64,000 nt of DNA from JBNLBS01 sp050303415 (GCA_050303415.1 JBNLBS010000011.1:66003-130002), one strand, 5' to 3'; positions 9,565 through 19,405 are shown, counted from the stretch's first letter. The notes: generated by a model from the letters alone, not told the origin. Translations and numbers: made by a program.

Positions 9565-12333
9565 ATGAATACATTTCTTCCCGGTCAGCGTTGGATTAGT
9601 AATGCTGAATCTGAATTGGGCTTGGGTCTGGTGCTTGAGGCTGATTTTAATCGCGTTACTGTTTTATTTTTGGCAACGGGTGATAAACGTGTGTACGCAC
9701 GTGATAATGCGCCGTTGACCCGGGTAAGGTTTTCTCCGGGCGATAGAATCGACTCGGTCGATCAAGTCAGTTTAATTGTCGAAAATGTTATCGAGCAGGA
9801 TGGTTTGATAACTTATCAAGGTAAAAATGATGCTGGAGAAGCGGTACAATTTGATGAAATTGAACTAAATCATCATATTCAATTTAACAAGCCTCAGGAC
9901 CGTCTGTTTGCCGGCCAGATCGATCCGGTTTCCTGGTTTTCTTTACGTTATCAGACTTGGCGTAGACAACACCAACATCACCAATCGCTGGTCAAAGGTT
10001 TGCAGGGGGGGCGGGCTTCTTTACTTCCGCATCAAATATATATTGCCCAAGAAGCAGCTAATCGTTCAGCGCCTCGAATTATGCTGGCGGATGAAGTGGG
10101 GCTGGGTAAAACTATTGAAGCCGGCCTGATTCTGCATCATCGTCTTATTAACGGTTTAAGCAAACGGGTATTAATCCTAGTGCCGGAAACTCTGGTGCAT
10201 CAGTGGCTGGTGGAAATGTTAAGGCGTTTTAATTTACGCTTCAGTATTTTTGATGAAGAACGCTGCCAGGAAGCACATGCCCCGAATCCTTTTGTAACCG
10301 AACAACTAGTCCTCTGCAGTCAGGGTTTTTTTAGTCAATATCCTCAACGTCAGCAACAGGCACTGCAAGCTGACTGGGATATGGTGATTGTTGATGAAGC
10401 CCATCACCTGCAATGGAATGAGCAACACGCAAGCCTAGAATATCAGTTTGTAGAGCAACTGGGAAGGGTTGTTGCCAGTTTGATTTTGCTAACAGCCACC
10501 CCTGAGCAATTAGGCAAAAAATCGCATTTTGCCCAATTAAGGTTATTAGATCCCGACCGCTTTTACAGTTATGAAGAATTTGTCGCCGAGCAGGATCAGT
10601 TTGAGCCGGTGGCTAATATTTCCAAACTGTTATTGGCAGGCGAGCCTTTGAATGACTCTGCCAAAGAAAGTTTAGTACAACTGGTTAGGGCTGACCAGAT
10701 AGAGGACTTATTAAATCAGCTTGATCATCCTGATAAAGCCGATGAAGCACGGGAGCAGGTTATCCGTATCCTGCTTGATCACCATGGTACCGGACGAATT
10801 CTGTTTCGAAACTCAAGACAGACAGTAAAAGGTTTTCCAGAGCGGGAAGGTTACGGCTATGCCTTGGTTGGTGAGGAAAATATAGACAACTTGTCTGATG
10901 ATCCGCGCTTTCAGTGGCTGTTGGGCATGATTAAACAACTGGCTGGACAAAAAGCATTATTGATCTGCCACCATCCGCAAATGGTAATAGACCTGGAAAA
11001 AATGCTAAGAACCAGAGCGGGGATCGCTGCTGCGGTTTTTCATGAGGGTATGACTATCGTCGAACGGGACAGGGCGGCAGCCTATTTTGCCGATGAGGAA
11101 AGTGCGGCACGTTTGTTGATTTGTTCGGAAATAGGCAGTGAGGGGCGTAATTTTCAATTTGCGCACCATTTAATCATGTTTGATCTGCCGTTGAGCCCTG
11201 ACTTATTGCAACAAAGAATTGGTCGTTTAGATCGGATAGGACAAAAAAAAACTATTCAGATTCATGTACCTTATATAGAGAATAGTGAACAAGATAGATT
11301 ATTCCATTGGTATCAGGATGGCTTAAATGCATTTCATTTTAATAGCTCATCGGCTAGTCGCGTGGCAGAAATTTTACATACTGAATTAAATCAGTTCTTG
11401 ACTGCTACCGAAAACAATTTTGATGCGTTTGTTGCTAAAACCAAGGTTTTAAGTGAGCAAATGGAAGCGGAAATGCATCTGGGAAGGGATCAGCTATTGG
11501 AATTGAATTCCTGCCGTAAGGATCAGGCACAGGTTTTAATTGATCAACTCAATGCGCTGGATCGGGCGAATGAAATCTGGCCATATATGGATGCCGTTTT
11601 TGATTGCTATGGTGTCGATACCGAATACCATTCCAAGGATTGTTACATCCTGCGGCCTAGCGAGCATATGCGCTTATCTCATTTTCCCGGTTTGCCGGAA
11701 GATGGTATTACTATCACGGTTAACCGAGAGATTGCCTTGGTACGGGAAGACCTGCAGTTTATGACTTGGGAGCATCCGATGGTGACTGCAGCGATGGATC
11801 TGGTGTTGTCCAGTGAAACCGGCAATGCTACGGTCAGTGTTAATCGGCATCCAGAGTTAAAATCCGGGCAATATCTTCTGGAGGTACTGTTTGTAGCTGA
11901 ATGCAGTGCACCGGATCATTTACAAATGGGCCGGTTTTTACCGCCGACACCAATACGTGTATTAGTTGATCAGAATAAGCAGGATCTAACAGATAAAATT
12001 GCTCATGACTGCCTGGTTGCAACCGATGATACAGTTGATATTGAGCAAATCACCCGTTTTTTGAACAGTCAACGGGAAGAAATTAATTCAATACTGGAAA
12101 CTGGAGAAGTAAAAGCGAAAATAATGATGCAAAATATGATTGCTAAAGCAACTGAAAATATGCTAAGCAGTTTAACCGGGGAAATAAAAAGACTGGTACG
12201 GTTAAAAAAAGTCAACCCAAGCATTAAAGATGAGGAAATTGAGTATCTTAAGGATAATGTCCTTCTGGCTCATCAGAATCTCCAGCAAACGCAATTAAAA
12301 CTGGATGCTGTGCGTTTTATAATTATTAATTAA
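9565..12333 (+). CDS. rapA: RNA polymerase-associated protein RapA (SWI2/SNF2 ATPase)
   Basis: 922 residues from the ATG at 9565, where the protein begins MNTFLPGQRWISNAESELGL like other RapA proteins; an upstream in-frame start at 9463 would add 34 unrelated hydrophobic residues and is rejected. Tudor-like N-terminal domains come first, then the helicase core with Walker A DEVGLGKT (Lys182), DEAH at 277-280, LTATPEQLG and QQRIGRLDRIGQ. RapA binds core RNA polymerase and recycles it after termination by driving backward translocation. The length is slightly below the roughly 968 residues of the Escherichia coli protein. It stands alone, divergent from the DUF805 gene, with a cyclase gene following after 99 bases. 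Confidence 0.95.
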   Translation: MNTFLPGQRWISNAESELGLGLVLEADFNRVTVLFLATGDKRVYARDNAPLTRVRFSPGDRIDSVDQVSLIVENVIEQDGLITYQGKNDAGEAVQFDEIELNHHIQFNKPQDRLFAGQIDPVSWFSLRYQTWRRQHQHHQSLVKGLQGGRASLLPHQIYIAQEAANRSAPRIMLADEVGLGKTIEAGLILHHRLINGLSKRVLILVPETLVHQWLVEMLRRFNLRFSIFDEERCQEAHAPNPFVTEQLVLCSQGFFSQYPQRQQQALQADWDMVIVDEAHHLQWNEQHASLEYQFVEQLGRVVASLILLTATPEQLGKKSHFAQLRLLDPDRFYSYEEFVAEQDQFEPVANISKLLLAGEPLNDSAKESLVQLVRADQIEDLLNQLDHPDKADEAREQVIRILLDHHGTGRILFRNSRQTVKGFPEREGYGYALVGEENIDNLSDDPRFQWLLGMIKQLAGQKALLICHHPQMVIDLEKMLRTRAGIAAAVFHEGMTIVERDRAAAYFADEESAARLLICSEIGSEGRNFQFAHHLIMFDLPLSPDLLQQRIGRLDRIGQKKTIQIHVPYIENSEQDRLFHWYQDGLNAFHFNSSSASRVAEILHTELNQFLTATENNFDAFVAKTKVLSEQMEAEMHLGRDQLLELNSCRKDQAQVLIDQLNALDRANEIWPYMDAVFDCYGVDTEYHSKDCYILRPSEHMRLSHFPGLPEDGITITVNREIALVREDLQFMTWEHPMVTAAMDLVLSSETGNATVSVNRHPELKSGQYLLEVLFVAECSAPDHLQMGRFLPPTPIRVLVDQNKQDLTDKIAHDCLVATDDTVDIEQITRFLNSQREEINSILETGEVKAKIMMQNMIAKATENMLSSLTGEIKRLVRLKKVNPSIKDEEIEYLKDNVLLAHQNLQQTQLKLDAVRFIIIN

Positions 12334-12432
12334 TACCTACTAAAACAGCGGGTTTTGTTTACTAGGAAACTATATTATATTGGACTTATAATTTCTTAAT
12401 AATTTAGTTATTCTATAATAAATAAAGCGCAT

Positions 12433-13815
12433 ATGAATAATAATGAGTTGTATCAACCTTTATTTGACCAAATTTATAATAATAAAAATAAAAATTTATT
12501 AAAAGAGTTGAGTCTTATTGTTGAGAGCCATAAACAAAGTGTGGCTGATAGTTTTTATGATTTACTCATTGAGAATTCAAAAACTCGAGCTTTCTTGACC
12601 ACAGAAATAGTACAAACCCGGTTGCAGTTTTCACTGAAACAATGGCTGATTGATATCTTTAATCACGAACATCAAAGTAATTTCTATCATTATATTGAAA
12701 TGCAGAAAGTGATTGGTGAAGTGCATGCCCGCATTCAGATTCCCATCACTTTTGTAGTCTTTGGAGTAAGTAATTTAAAACAGTCGTTTTTTAAAATTAT
12801 ACAAAGCTTGGATATGCCGCCCGAGCGAAAGATAAGAGCCTTGGATTTAACCTATAGAGTGATTGATCTATCGGTGCTTATCTTTAATGATGTGTATTTA
12901 AAAAATTTCATGAATGAGGAAAAAAATACTCAGTCATTGCGCCATTATTATGTCAGTCATAACCTGGCTATTGAATTCGAACAGTCTCGTTCCACCTTAT
13001 TGCATTGGCATAGGGACTTAATGACTTTGCTCTATCATCCCTATTCAAAATATCGACATGGACAGGTCGCTCATATTCGGTCGTCAAAATTCGGGTTATG
13101 GGTGGATCACCGGGCCAGCCTGTTATTTTACGACCAAAATGAAGTGAAGAGTTTTCAGGATAACCTGAACGAGGTCGATAAGGTTCTTGATTTGATCATT
13201 GAACAAAGCAAAAAAGGTGATTGGCAGGGTTTGGCTGAGTCAATGGAAAAAATGAATGTGTTAATTTCCAATATTGACTGGCTTCTGGGACGTATAGCCC
13301 AGGAAATTGTTAATATGGAAAATAATAAAGACCCTTTAACAAGGCTTTTTACCCGTCGTTACCTGCCTGCTATTATTCAACATGAAATCAGTTATTGTTT
13401 AAGCAATAATGAAACATTAGGCCTTATCTTAGTGGATGTTGATTATTTTAAAAAAATCAATGATTGCTACGGACACAGTGTGGGAGATTCTGTTTTGATG
13501 ATACTGGCGAATATTTTAACCACAACCATTCGACCTTATGATCATGTTTTTCGTTATGGTGGTGAAGAATTTCTAATTATTATTAATAATGCAAATGAAG
13601 AAATTTGCTTGAAAATTGCTGAAAAAATCAGGGCAAAAGTGGCGGCACATGTATTTGAGGATTTACCGATTTTAAAAGAACCCATTACCGTTAGTTTAGG
13701 TTTGGCAGTCTTTGATAAGCATCCGGATTATGAGCAGTTAATTAATCATGCCGATCAGGCTTTATATAGTGCAAAAGAAAATGGCCGTAACAGGGTTGAG
13801 TTGTATCAAGCATAG
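12433..13815 (+). CDS. dosC: Globin-coupled sensor diguanylate cyclase, DosC-like
   Basis: 460 residues, the same length as Escherichia coli DosC. The N-terminal sensor globin contains SFYDLL (Tyr42, matching the distal Tyr) and GEVHARIQIP with the proximal heme ligand His98. A middle helical domain (about 170-300, with SKFGLWVDHRA) links to a C-terminal GGDEF domain with the active site GGEEF at 376-380 and an inhibitory site RPYD at 367-370, five residues upstream. It should make cyclic di-GMP in response to oxygen or another heme ligand. No EAL partner gene is adjacent, unlike dosCP in E. coli. An oxygen-sensing cyclase suits an aerobic methane oxidiser living in gradients, but that link is inference. 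Confidence 0.9.
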   Translation: MNNNELYQPLFDQIYNNKNKNLLKELSLIVESHKQSVADSFYDLLIENSKTRAFLTTEIVQTRLQFSLKQWLIDIFNHEHQSNFYHYIEMQKVIGEVHARIQIPITFVVFGVSNLKQSFFKIIQSLDMPPERKIRALDLTYRVIDLSVLIFNDVYLKNFMNEEKNTQSLRHYYVSHNLAIEFEQSRSTLLHWHRDLMTLLYHPYSKYRHGQVAHIRSSKFGLWVDHRASLLFYDQNEVKSFQDNLNEVDKVLDLIIEQSKKGDWQGLAESMEKMNVLISNIDWLLGRIAQEIVNMENNKDPLTRLFTRRYLPAIIQHEISYCLSNNETLGLILVDVDYFKKINDCYGHSVGDSVLMILANILTTTIRPYDHVFRYGGEEFLIIINNANEEICLKIAEKIRAKVAAHVFEDLPILKEPITVSLGLAVFDKHPDYEQLINHADQALYSAKENGRNRVELYQA

Positions 13816-13942
13816 CAAGGAAGACTATAACGTTGGGCACACTGCAGAAATAACCGAAGTCAGAAGTTTGTGTATTACGGAGGATTGAAAAGGACTTTAG
13901 AGTAATATATTTCGATTGATAAACAGTCTTGATCTTAGTACC

Positions 13943-14551
13943 TTAATGACTTTCTATATGATCCAATGGCGGTGAATTTTTTCTTTTAACCCAGAGTGAG
14001 AAAATAATCATGGCCCAGCCGCGGAAAATTATTTCCAAACTCAAGCACAGGGCAAGGAACCAGGATTCAGCTGTCGGCCAGTTAAAACAGATTAAGAAAC
14101 CCATGATGACGGCAGTAATGCCCATAAAACTGGTGGAATACTTATGCGGCAGTCCTAAGGCGTGAACCAGTGTTACGCGAACGCTGCCACGGACTATTAA
14201 AAATGCAGCGATCATCATGCTGATGCGGGCCGGGTCCTCGGAAACACTAAAAATAATTAAACCGCCGATGACAATATCCAGAATACCCACTTGCAGGTTA
14301 TGGTGAAAATCCCTTAATGCTTTGGCAAAAAATGCTTCTAAGCACTCGTGCAGGCCCAACGCAAGAATTACCATTCCTGTTACAGGCAGCCAGGAAAATT
14401 CACGTGCAGACATAATGATACTGTCAGGGCTGAAAATACTGGCCAAGACCAATGTAACGCCTAAAACTATAATCAAACCGCCCTGAAACATCAGGCGTTT
14501 CCAACTAAGATTAAATTCCTCAATTTGGAACAGTGTTGAAATCAATTTCAT
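13943..14551 (-). CDS. HdeD/DUF308-type integral membrane protein
   Basis: 202 residues with about six hydrophobic helices. FQGGLIIVLGVTLVLAS near the N-terminus, the central VGILDIVIGGLIIFS and the repeat-like arrangement match the HdeD/DUF308 family, linked in E. coli to acid resistance. The function here is unknown. A short cytoplasmic N-terminus and a basic-acidic tail (VKRKNSPPLDHIESH) are visible. It is about 100 bases downstream of the AIM24-like gene in the same direction and may share its transcript. Confidence 0.75.
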   Translation of the reverse strand: MKLISTLFQIEEFNLSWKRLMFQGGLIIVLGVTLVLASIFSPDSIIMSAREFSWLPVTGMVILALGLHECLEAFFAKALRDFHHNLQVGILDIVIGGLIIFSVSEDPARISMMIAAFLIVRGSVRVTLVHALGLPHKYSTSFMGITAVIMGFLICFNWPTAESWFLALCLSLEIIFRGWAMIIFSLWVKRKNSPPLDHIESH

Positions 14552-14648
14552 AATTCAGCCTTTATTATTGTTTTTTTTAGGGAGCCAGGAAGTCTTTAAA
14601 TTGAAAGTATAGTCCCTCAAGCAGTTTTAGGCCGTATAAGATAAGTTG

Positions 14649-15383
14649 TTATTCTTCACCTTGCCGGCTGTTAATTGAGTGTTGCATTACCCGTTCAGCC
14701 AGGCGTGAAAAAGGCATACTTTGTACCCAAACCGAACCGGTGCCGGACAAAGTCGCTAAAAACAAACCTTCGCCACCGAAAAACATGCTCTTTAACCCTC
14801 CGCTTAATTTAATACTGTAATCAATATCGCCGGAAAAACCAACCAGACAGCCGGTATCCAGACGCAGGGTTTCGTTATTCAGTTGCTTGCGGATGATGGT
14901 GCCGCCGGCATGAACAAAGGCCATTCCATCTCCGCGCAAACGTTGTAATATAAACCCTTCACCGCCAAAAAAACCACTGCCCAATCGTTTATGAAAGGCA
15001 ATATCGACTTGAGTACCCAGTGCGGCGGCAAGAAACGAGTCTTTCTGGCAAATTACTTCACCACCCAGCTCGGCTAAATTCAATGGAATAATAGAGCCGG
15101 GAAAGGGGGCTGAAAAACCGACGTGTCTTTTTTGTTGTCCTTGATTGGTAAAGTGGGTCAGAAATATTGACTCACCGGTTAACAGGCGCTTACCCAAACT
15201 GAAAACGCTTCCCATAATGCCAGTATCAGAACCATCGCCCATTTTGGCTTCAAATTCAATGTCCTGTTCCAGATATGTCATGGCTCCAGCTTCGGCAATA
15301 ACGGTTTCATCAGGGTCCAGTTGTACTTCAACCATTTGGATATCATGGCCGATGATCTTATAATCGAGTTCGTGACATTGCAT
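14649..15383 (-). CDS. AIM24 / TIGR00266 family protein
   Basis: 244 residues without a signal peptide or membrane helix. VQLDPDETVIAEAGAMTYLE near the start and repeated Gly-rich strands (GGEGFILQRLRGDGMAFVHAGG, GGEGLFLATLSGTGSVWVQS) are the hallmarks of the beta-prism-like AIM24/TIGR00266 family. Bacterial members have no established biochemical role; the yeast homologue acts in mitochondrial membrane organisation. It lies about 90 bases from dapE on the same strand, upstream of the HdeD-like gene. Confidence 0.85.
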   Translation of the reverse strand: MQCHELDYKIIGHDIQMVEVQLDPDETVIAEAGAMTYLEQDIEFEAKMGDGSDTGIMGSVFSLGKRLLTGESIFLTHFTNQGQQKRHVGFSAPFPGSIIPLNLAELGGEVICQKDSFLAAALGTQVDIAFHKRLGSGFFGGEGFILQRLRGDGMAFVHAGGTIIRKQLNNETLRLDTGCLVGFSGDIDYSIKLSGGLKSMFFGGEGLFLATLSGTGSVWVQSMPFSRLAERVMQHSINSRQGEE

Positions 15384-15471
15384 GGTGTAATCCTTTTGTC
15401 GTTAAATATTGCTGCTGTCTATGGTTTAGGCTGGTTAGGCAGGTCTGCATTAAAGCGATGCAGGAGGTAAA

Positions 15472-16602
15472 TCAACTCACTAAAAGTTCTATTAACATGT
15501 GTTCATAAATTTTAGTTAATACTTCAATATCTTCCAGACCGATGTTTTCGTTAATTTTATGAATGCTTTCGTTTAAAGGTCCTAATTCGATTACCTGGGA
15601 GCCTGTGGGGGCAATAAAACGGCCATCAGAGGTACCGCCTCCGGTATCATCCACTGTTTCCATGCCGGTTACCGTTTTAATCGCAGCATGTGCAGCATCA
15701 ACCAAAGCACCTGGCTGGGTCAAAAACGGGTTGCCGGATAAACGCCATTGTAAATCGTAGTCAAAGTTGTATTTGTCTAATATGGCAGTGGTACGCTGTT
15801 TAATAATATCTTCATTCAGCTCGGTACAAAAACGCAGATTAAACTGTACATCAACCGAGCCGGGGATTATGTTTTCAGCTCCAGAACCCGAGTTAATATT
15901 CGATACCTGTAAACTGGTGGGTGGGAAAAATTCATTCCCTTCATCCCAGACTTCTTCGGTCAGCTCTTTTAAAGCCGGAGCAAATGCATGGATAGGGTTG
16001 TTGGCCAGTTCAGGATAAGCGACATGACCTTGTTTGCCGTGTATTTGCAGGCGTGCACATAAAGACCCTCTGCGCCCGACGCGAATAACATCACCGATGA
16101 CTTTATCGCTGGAAGGTTCGCCGACCAGACACCAGTCTATTTTTTCGTTTCTCTGTTCCAGTACATCCACTACTTTTACCACTCCGTTAGTGGCAATACC
16201 TTCTTCATCGCTGGTAATCATAATGGCAATGGAGCCGCGATGATCCGGATGTTTATTCAGGAAACGTTCGACAGCGGTGATAAAACAGGCTATTCCGCCT
16301 TTCATATCGGCTGCCCCGCGGCCATACAGTTTGCCGTCACGAATGGTCGGTTCAAATGGTGGTGAATCCCAGCGGTCAAGCGGACCAGGGGGGACGACAT
16401 CGGTGTGTCCCAAAAAAGTGAGTAATGGCTTGGTGGTTCCGCGTTTCAACCAGATGTTTTTGGTGTCTTCAAAATTCAGTCGTTCGGTTTTAAAGCCGTA
16501 CTTTTCCATGCGTTCAATCAATAAATCCTGACAGCCGGCATCTTCCGGGGTAACGGATTGTCTACGAATCAGTTGTTTTAACAGTTCCAGTGTTTCGCTC
16601 AT
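15472..16602 (-). CDS. dapE: Succinyl-diaminopimelate desuccinylase DapE
   Basis: 376 residues, standard for DapE. Metallopeptidase M20 motifs are present: FLGHTDVVPPG with the first metal ligand, GRGAADMKGG with the bridging Asp, SDEEG with the catalytic Glu, and a late EL..LNESIHK with the last His. The enzyme hydrolyses N-succinyl-LL-2,6-diaminopimelate to LL-diaminopimelate for lysine and peptidoglycan. Its ATG overlaps the yffB stop by 4 bases, so the two genes are coupled. It ends the dap cluster dapC-dapD-(80 aa)-yffB-dapE. Confidence 0.95.
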   Translation of the reverse strand: MSETLELLKQLIRRQSVTPEDAGCQDLLIERMEKYGFKTERLNFEDTKNIWLKRGTTKPLLTFLGHTDVVPPGPLDRWDSPPFEPTIRDGKLYGRGAADMKGGIACFITAVERFLNKHPDHRGSIAIMITSDEEGIATNGVVKVVDVLEQRNEKIDWCLVGEPSSDKVIGDVIRVGRRGSLCARLQIHGKQGHVAYPELANNPIHAFAPALKELTEEVWDEGNEFFPPTSLQVSNINSGSGAENIIPGSVDVQFNLRFCTELNEDIIKQRTTAILDKYNFDYDLQWRLSGNPFLTQPGALVDAAHAAIKTVTGMETVDDTGGGTSDGRFIAPTGSQVIELGPLNESIHKINENIGLEDIEVLTKIYEHMLIELLVS

Positions 16603-16943
16603 AGTAAAGTGGTTTGGTAGGTGTCTGCTTTAAAGCCAATTAATAAGTCGGTGTCGATTTTCAGCACGGGGCGTTTTATCAGGGTAGGAGTTTCCAGCAT
16701 CAGTTGCAGAGCCGAATTTTTGTCGATATTGTCTTTTTGCTGGTCTGTCAGTTGTCGCCAACTGGTGCTGCGTTTATTTAGCAGATTTTCCCATCCAGCC
16801 TTCTGTTCCAATTGATTTAACAGCTCTTCATCCAGACCATTGGTTCTGAAATCATGAAATCGATAGCTAATGTTATGTTGATCTAGCCACGTGCGGGCTT
16901 TTTTTACCGTGTCGCAATTTTTAATGCCGTAAAGAATAATCAT
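16599..16943 (-). CDS. yffB: ArsC/Spx-family protein YffB
   Basis: 114 residues. Thioredoxin-fold N-terminus MIILYGIKNCDTVKKARTWL has a single active-site Cys (Cys10) followed by DTVKKA, as in YffB. The later RSTSWRQL and RPVL..D stretches are typical of ArsC-like small reductases. YffB is commonly encoded directly before dapE in gammaproteobacteria, as here with a 4-base overlap. It probably acts as a glutathione-linked thiol reductase; its substrate and any link to lysine synthesis are unknown. Confidence 0.9.
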   Translation of the reverse strand: MIILYGIKNCDTVKKARTWLDQHNISYRFHDFRTNGLDEELLNQLEQKAGWENLLNKRSTSWRQLTDQQKDNIDKNSALQLMLETPTLIKRPVLKIDTDLLIGFKADTYQTTLL

Positions 16944-17064
16944 AAATCAAAGTTGAAATGTAAAAGCATGATTATGTCGCAAGCAGCATATAATTTCGAC
17001 CGCTATTTGACCCTGTTGGTTGTGTGTATAGAGGTGTTTATTCAGTCGTCCCTTAATATCCCGG

Positions 17065-17307
17065 CTAAAGTTCTGTATGTAACAGTTCATTCAGGTCGGG
17101 AAGTTCTTTATCGGTTTTACTGCGTTTTTTATAAAGATCGACAAATTCCATAAATGCCTGTTCAAGGTCATCCAGAATACCCTGTTCATTTTCTTTATCT
17201 TCTATGGAAATATCGGGTGAGTCTAAATATTCTTTTTGTAAGGAAATTTCGCTGTTCAAGGATAAAATAGCGTAAAGAATAGCGTTACTTGATACGGTGT
17301 CTGACAT
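17065..17307 (-). CDS. Hypothetical 80-aa protein within the dap cluster
   Basis: 80 residues, strongly acidic and helical, with no signal peptide or Cys: MSDTVSSNAILYAILSLNSE, a predicted coiled-coil segment around EYLDSPDISIEDKENEQ, then FMEFVDLYKKRSKTDKELPD. No family is recognised. The case for a real gene is its position between dapD and yffB in the same direction and its coherent amphipathic composition; the ribosome binding site is weak. A REP-like hairpin separates it from dapD. Possibly a small regulatory or adaptor protein; function unknown. Confidence 0.55.
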   Translation of the reverse strand: MSDTVSSNAILYAILSLNSEISLQKEYLDSPDISIEDKENEQGILDDLEQAFMEFVDLYKKRSKTDKELPDLNELLHTEL

Positions 17308-17324
17308 GGATTTAAATTAAGTGT

Positions 17325-17356
17325 AGGTCGGGTTAGCTTTTCGCGTAACCCGACTT
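17325..17356. repeat. REP-like palindrome after dapD
   Basis: Arms GTCGGGTTA (17327-17335) and TAACCCGAC (17346-17354) are perfect reverse complements around the loop GCTTTTCGCG. The theme AGGTCGGGTTA...TAACCCGACTT is a repetitive extragenic palindrome type I know from many proteobacterial genomes. It sits about 20 bases after the dapD stop and may stabilise or end upstream mRNA. Confidence 0.65.
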
Positions 17357-17375
17357 GGCAGAAAGTGAATATTAA

Positions 17376-18194
17376 TTAATCACGTAATAATTCGTTAATT
17401 CCGGTTTTGCTGCGGGTTCTTTCATCAACCTGTTTGATAATGACCGCACAATACAAGCTGTAAGTACCATCTTTTGATGGCAGGTTACCTGGAACGACAA
17501 CAGAGCCGGCAGGAACGCGGCCGTAGATGATTTCACCAGTCATACGGTTAAAAATTTTGGTGCTTTGGCCAATATAGACCCCCATGGAAATAACAGAACC
17601 TTGTTCTACCACAACACCTTCCACGATTTCAGAACGGGCGCCGATAAAACAGTCATCCTCAATAATGGTCGGCCCTGCTTGTAGCGGTTCCAAGACACCA
17701 CCAATACCGACACCACCGGATAAATGCACGTTTTTACCAATTTGAGCACAAGAACCAACCGATGCCCAGGTATCAACCATTGTACCGCTATCTACATAAC
17801 CGCCGATGTTAACAAAAGAGGGCATTAATACTGCGCCCGGGGCAATGTAAGAACCGTGGCGGGCAATAGCGTTTGGTACGACACGGACACCCGACTCGGC
17901 AAAATCCGCCGGAGTATAACTGTTGAATTTCGGCTCAACTTTATCGTAATAACGACCGGTAGAGTTATCCATTACGCGATTGTCATTAATTCTAAATGAT
18001 AACAATACGGCTTTCTTCAACCATTGATTGACAACCCAGTCGCCGTCAACTTTTTGAGCAACACGGGCTTCACCGCAATCTAAAAGGTTAATGGCTTCTT
18101 CCACCGCATGGCGAATTTCAGTTGAAACAGTGGCGGGTGAAATGTCCGCGCGGTTTTCAAAAGCATCGTTAATAATATTTTCTAATTGAGACAT
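17376..18194 (-). CDS. dapD: Tetrahydrodipicolinate N-succinyltransferase DapD
   Basis: 272 residues, standard for DapD. The helical N-terminal domain is followed by a left-handed beta-helix of hexapeptide repeats (IAPGAVLMPSFVNIGGYVDSG, VGSCAQIGKNVHLSGGVGIGG, IGARSEIVEGVVVEQGSV). It transfers succinyl from succinyl-CoA to tetrahydrodipicolinate in the lysine/meso-DAP pathway. It starts 11 bases after the dapC stop, so the two form an operon catalysing successive steps. Confidence 0.96.
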   Translation of the reverse strand: MSQLENIINDAFENRADISPATVSTEIRHAVEEAINLLDCGEARVAQKVDGDWVVNQWLKKAVLLSFRINDNRVMDNSTGRYYDKVEPKFNSYTPADFAESGVRVVPNAIARHGSYIAPGAVLMPSFVNIGGYVDSGTMVDTWASVGSCAQIGKNVHLSGGVGIGGVLEPLQAGPTIIEDDCFIGARSEIVEGVVVEQGSVISMGVYIGQSTKIFNRMTGEIIYGRVPAGSVVVPGNLPSKDGTYSLYCAVIIKQVDERTRSKTGINELLRD

Positions 18195-18205
18195 AGTGTG
18201 TTTTT

Positions 18206-19405
18206 TTACTTAAGTGAGTTAATAAAACGTTTAATTCGATTGGCGGCATCAACACATTCTTCCAGTTCTGCAACCAATGCTATGCGAACATGGTTTTGCC
18301 CGGGGTTAATGCCTGCGCTTTCACGCGATAAAAAACTGCCAGGCAATACGGTAACATTTTCCCGGGCAAACAGTTGCCGGGCAAAATCGGTATCGGCAAT
18401 CGGTGTTTTTAGCCAGAGGTAAAAGCTGGCCGGTGGACGATGGACCGCACATACGTCCTGTAATATATTGATAACTTGCGTAAATTTCTCGCGATACAGG
18501 GCACGGTTTTGTTTGACATGATCTTCATCCTGCCATGCGGCAATACTGGCGTGTTGCACGGGTAAGGCCATAGCACAGCCGTGATAGGTCCTGTATTGTA
18601 GAAATTGCGTCAGTACCTCAGCATCACCGGCAACAAAACCTGATCTTAAGCCGGGGGCATTAGAGCGCTTGGACAAGCTTTGAAAAATAACGCAGCGGCT
18701 GAAATCCTTACGTCCAATGCTATAGGCGGTTTGTAATAAACCCTGGGGTGGATTGGTTTCATCATCATAAATTTCTGTATAACACTCGTCAGAAGCAATG
18801 ATAAAGTCATATTGGTCGGCTAAATGAATCAGTTTTTCGTGTGTTGACTGATCAACCACTTCACCCGTTGGATTACCGGGAGAACACAGATAGACCAATT
18901 GGCAGCGTTGCCAGATATCTTCCGGTACGGCATCAAAATCGGGCAAATAGCCGGCATCTTCTGTGGTGTTGAGATAATAAGGTTCCGCTCCGGCCAACAA
19001 TGCCGCGCCTTCATAAATTTGATAAAAAGGGTTAGGCATGATGACAACAGGCTTATCAGTAGGGTCAATCACACTTTGAGCAAAGGCAAATAAAGCTTCA
19101 CGGGTACCGTTAACCGGCAGTACCTGAGTTTCGGCATCAACCGAACCTTTGGCCATATTAAATCGCCGGGCTGTCCAGTCGGCAATTGCCTTTCTCAGTT
19201 CGATAATGCCTTTTGTACTTGGGTAATTGACCAGACCATGTAAATGAGCAATCAGTGTCTGATGAATAAAATTTGGCGTGACATGTTTGGGTTCGCCAAT
19301 CGACAATGCAATATGCGGTTTGTCGGCAGGAGCGGTAAGACCCTGTTTCAGTTGTGTCAGCTTTTGAAAAGGGTAGGGGTGTAATTGTGTTAAATGTGGA
19401 TTCAT
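18206..19405 (-). CDS. dapC: Succinyldiaminopimelate transaminase DapC
   Basis: 399 residues, a class I/II PLP aminotransferase. MNPHLTQLHPYPFQKLTQLK is the family N-terminus; SIGEPKH, CSPGNPTG, ASDECYTEIYDD and the PLP lysine in FQSLSKRSNAPGLRSGF are visible. It makes N-succinyl-LL-diaminopimelate from the keto intermediate with glutamate as donor. Its ATG shares one base with the stop of the M48 lipoprotein gene and its stop is 11 bases from dapD. DapD, DapC and DapE together supply the complete succinylase branch. Confidence 0.95.
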   Translation of the reverse strand: MNPHLTQLHPYPFQKLTQLKQGLTAPADKPHIALSIGEPKHVTPNFIHQTLIAHLHGLVNYPSTKGIIELRKAIADWTARRFNMAKGSVDAETQVLPVNGTREALFAFAQSVIDPTDKPVVIMPNPFYQIYEGAALLAGAEPYYLNTTEDAGYLPDFDAVPEDIWQRCQLVYLCSPGNPTGEVVDQSTHEKLIHLADQYDFIIASDECYTEIYDDETNPPQGLLQTAYSIGRKDFSRCVIFQSLSKRSNAPGLRSGFVAGDAEVLTQFLQYRTYHGCAMALPVQHASIAAWQDEDHVKQNRALYREKFTQVINILQDVCAVHRPPASFYLWLKTPIADTDFARQLFARENVTVLPGSFLSRESAGINPGQNHVRIALVAELEECVDAANRIKRFINSLK

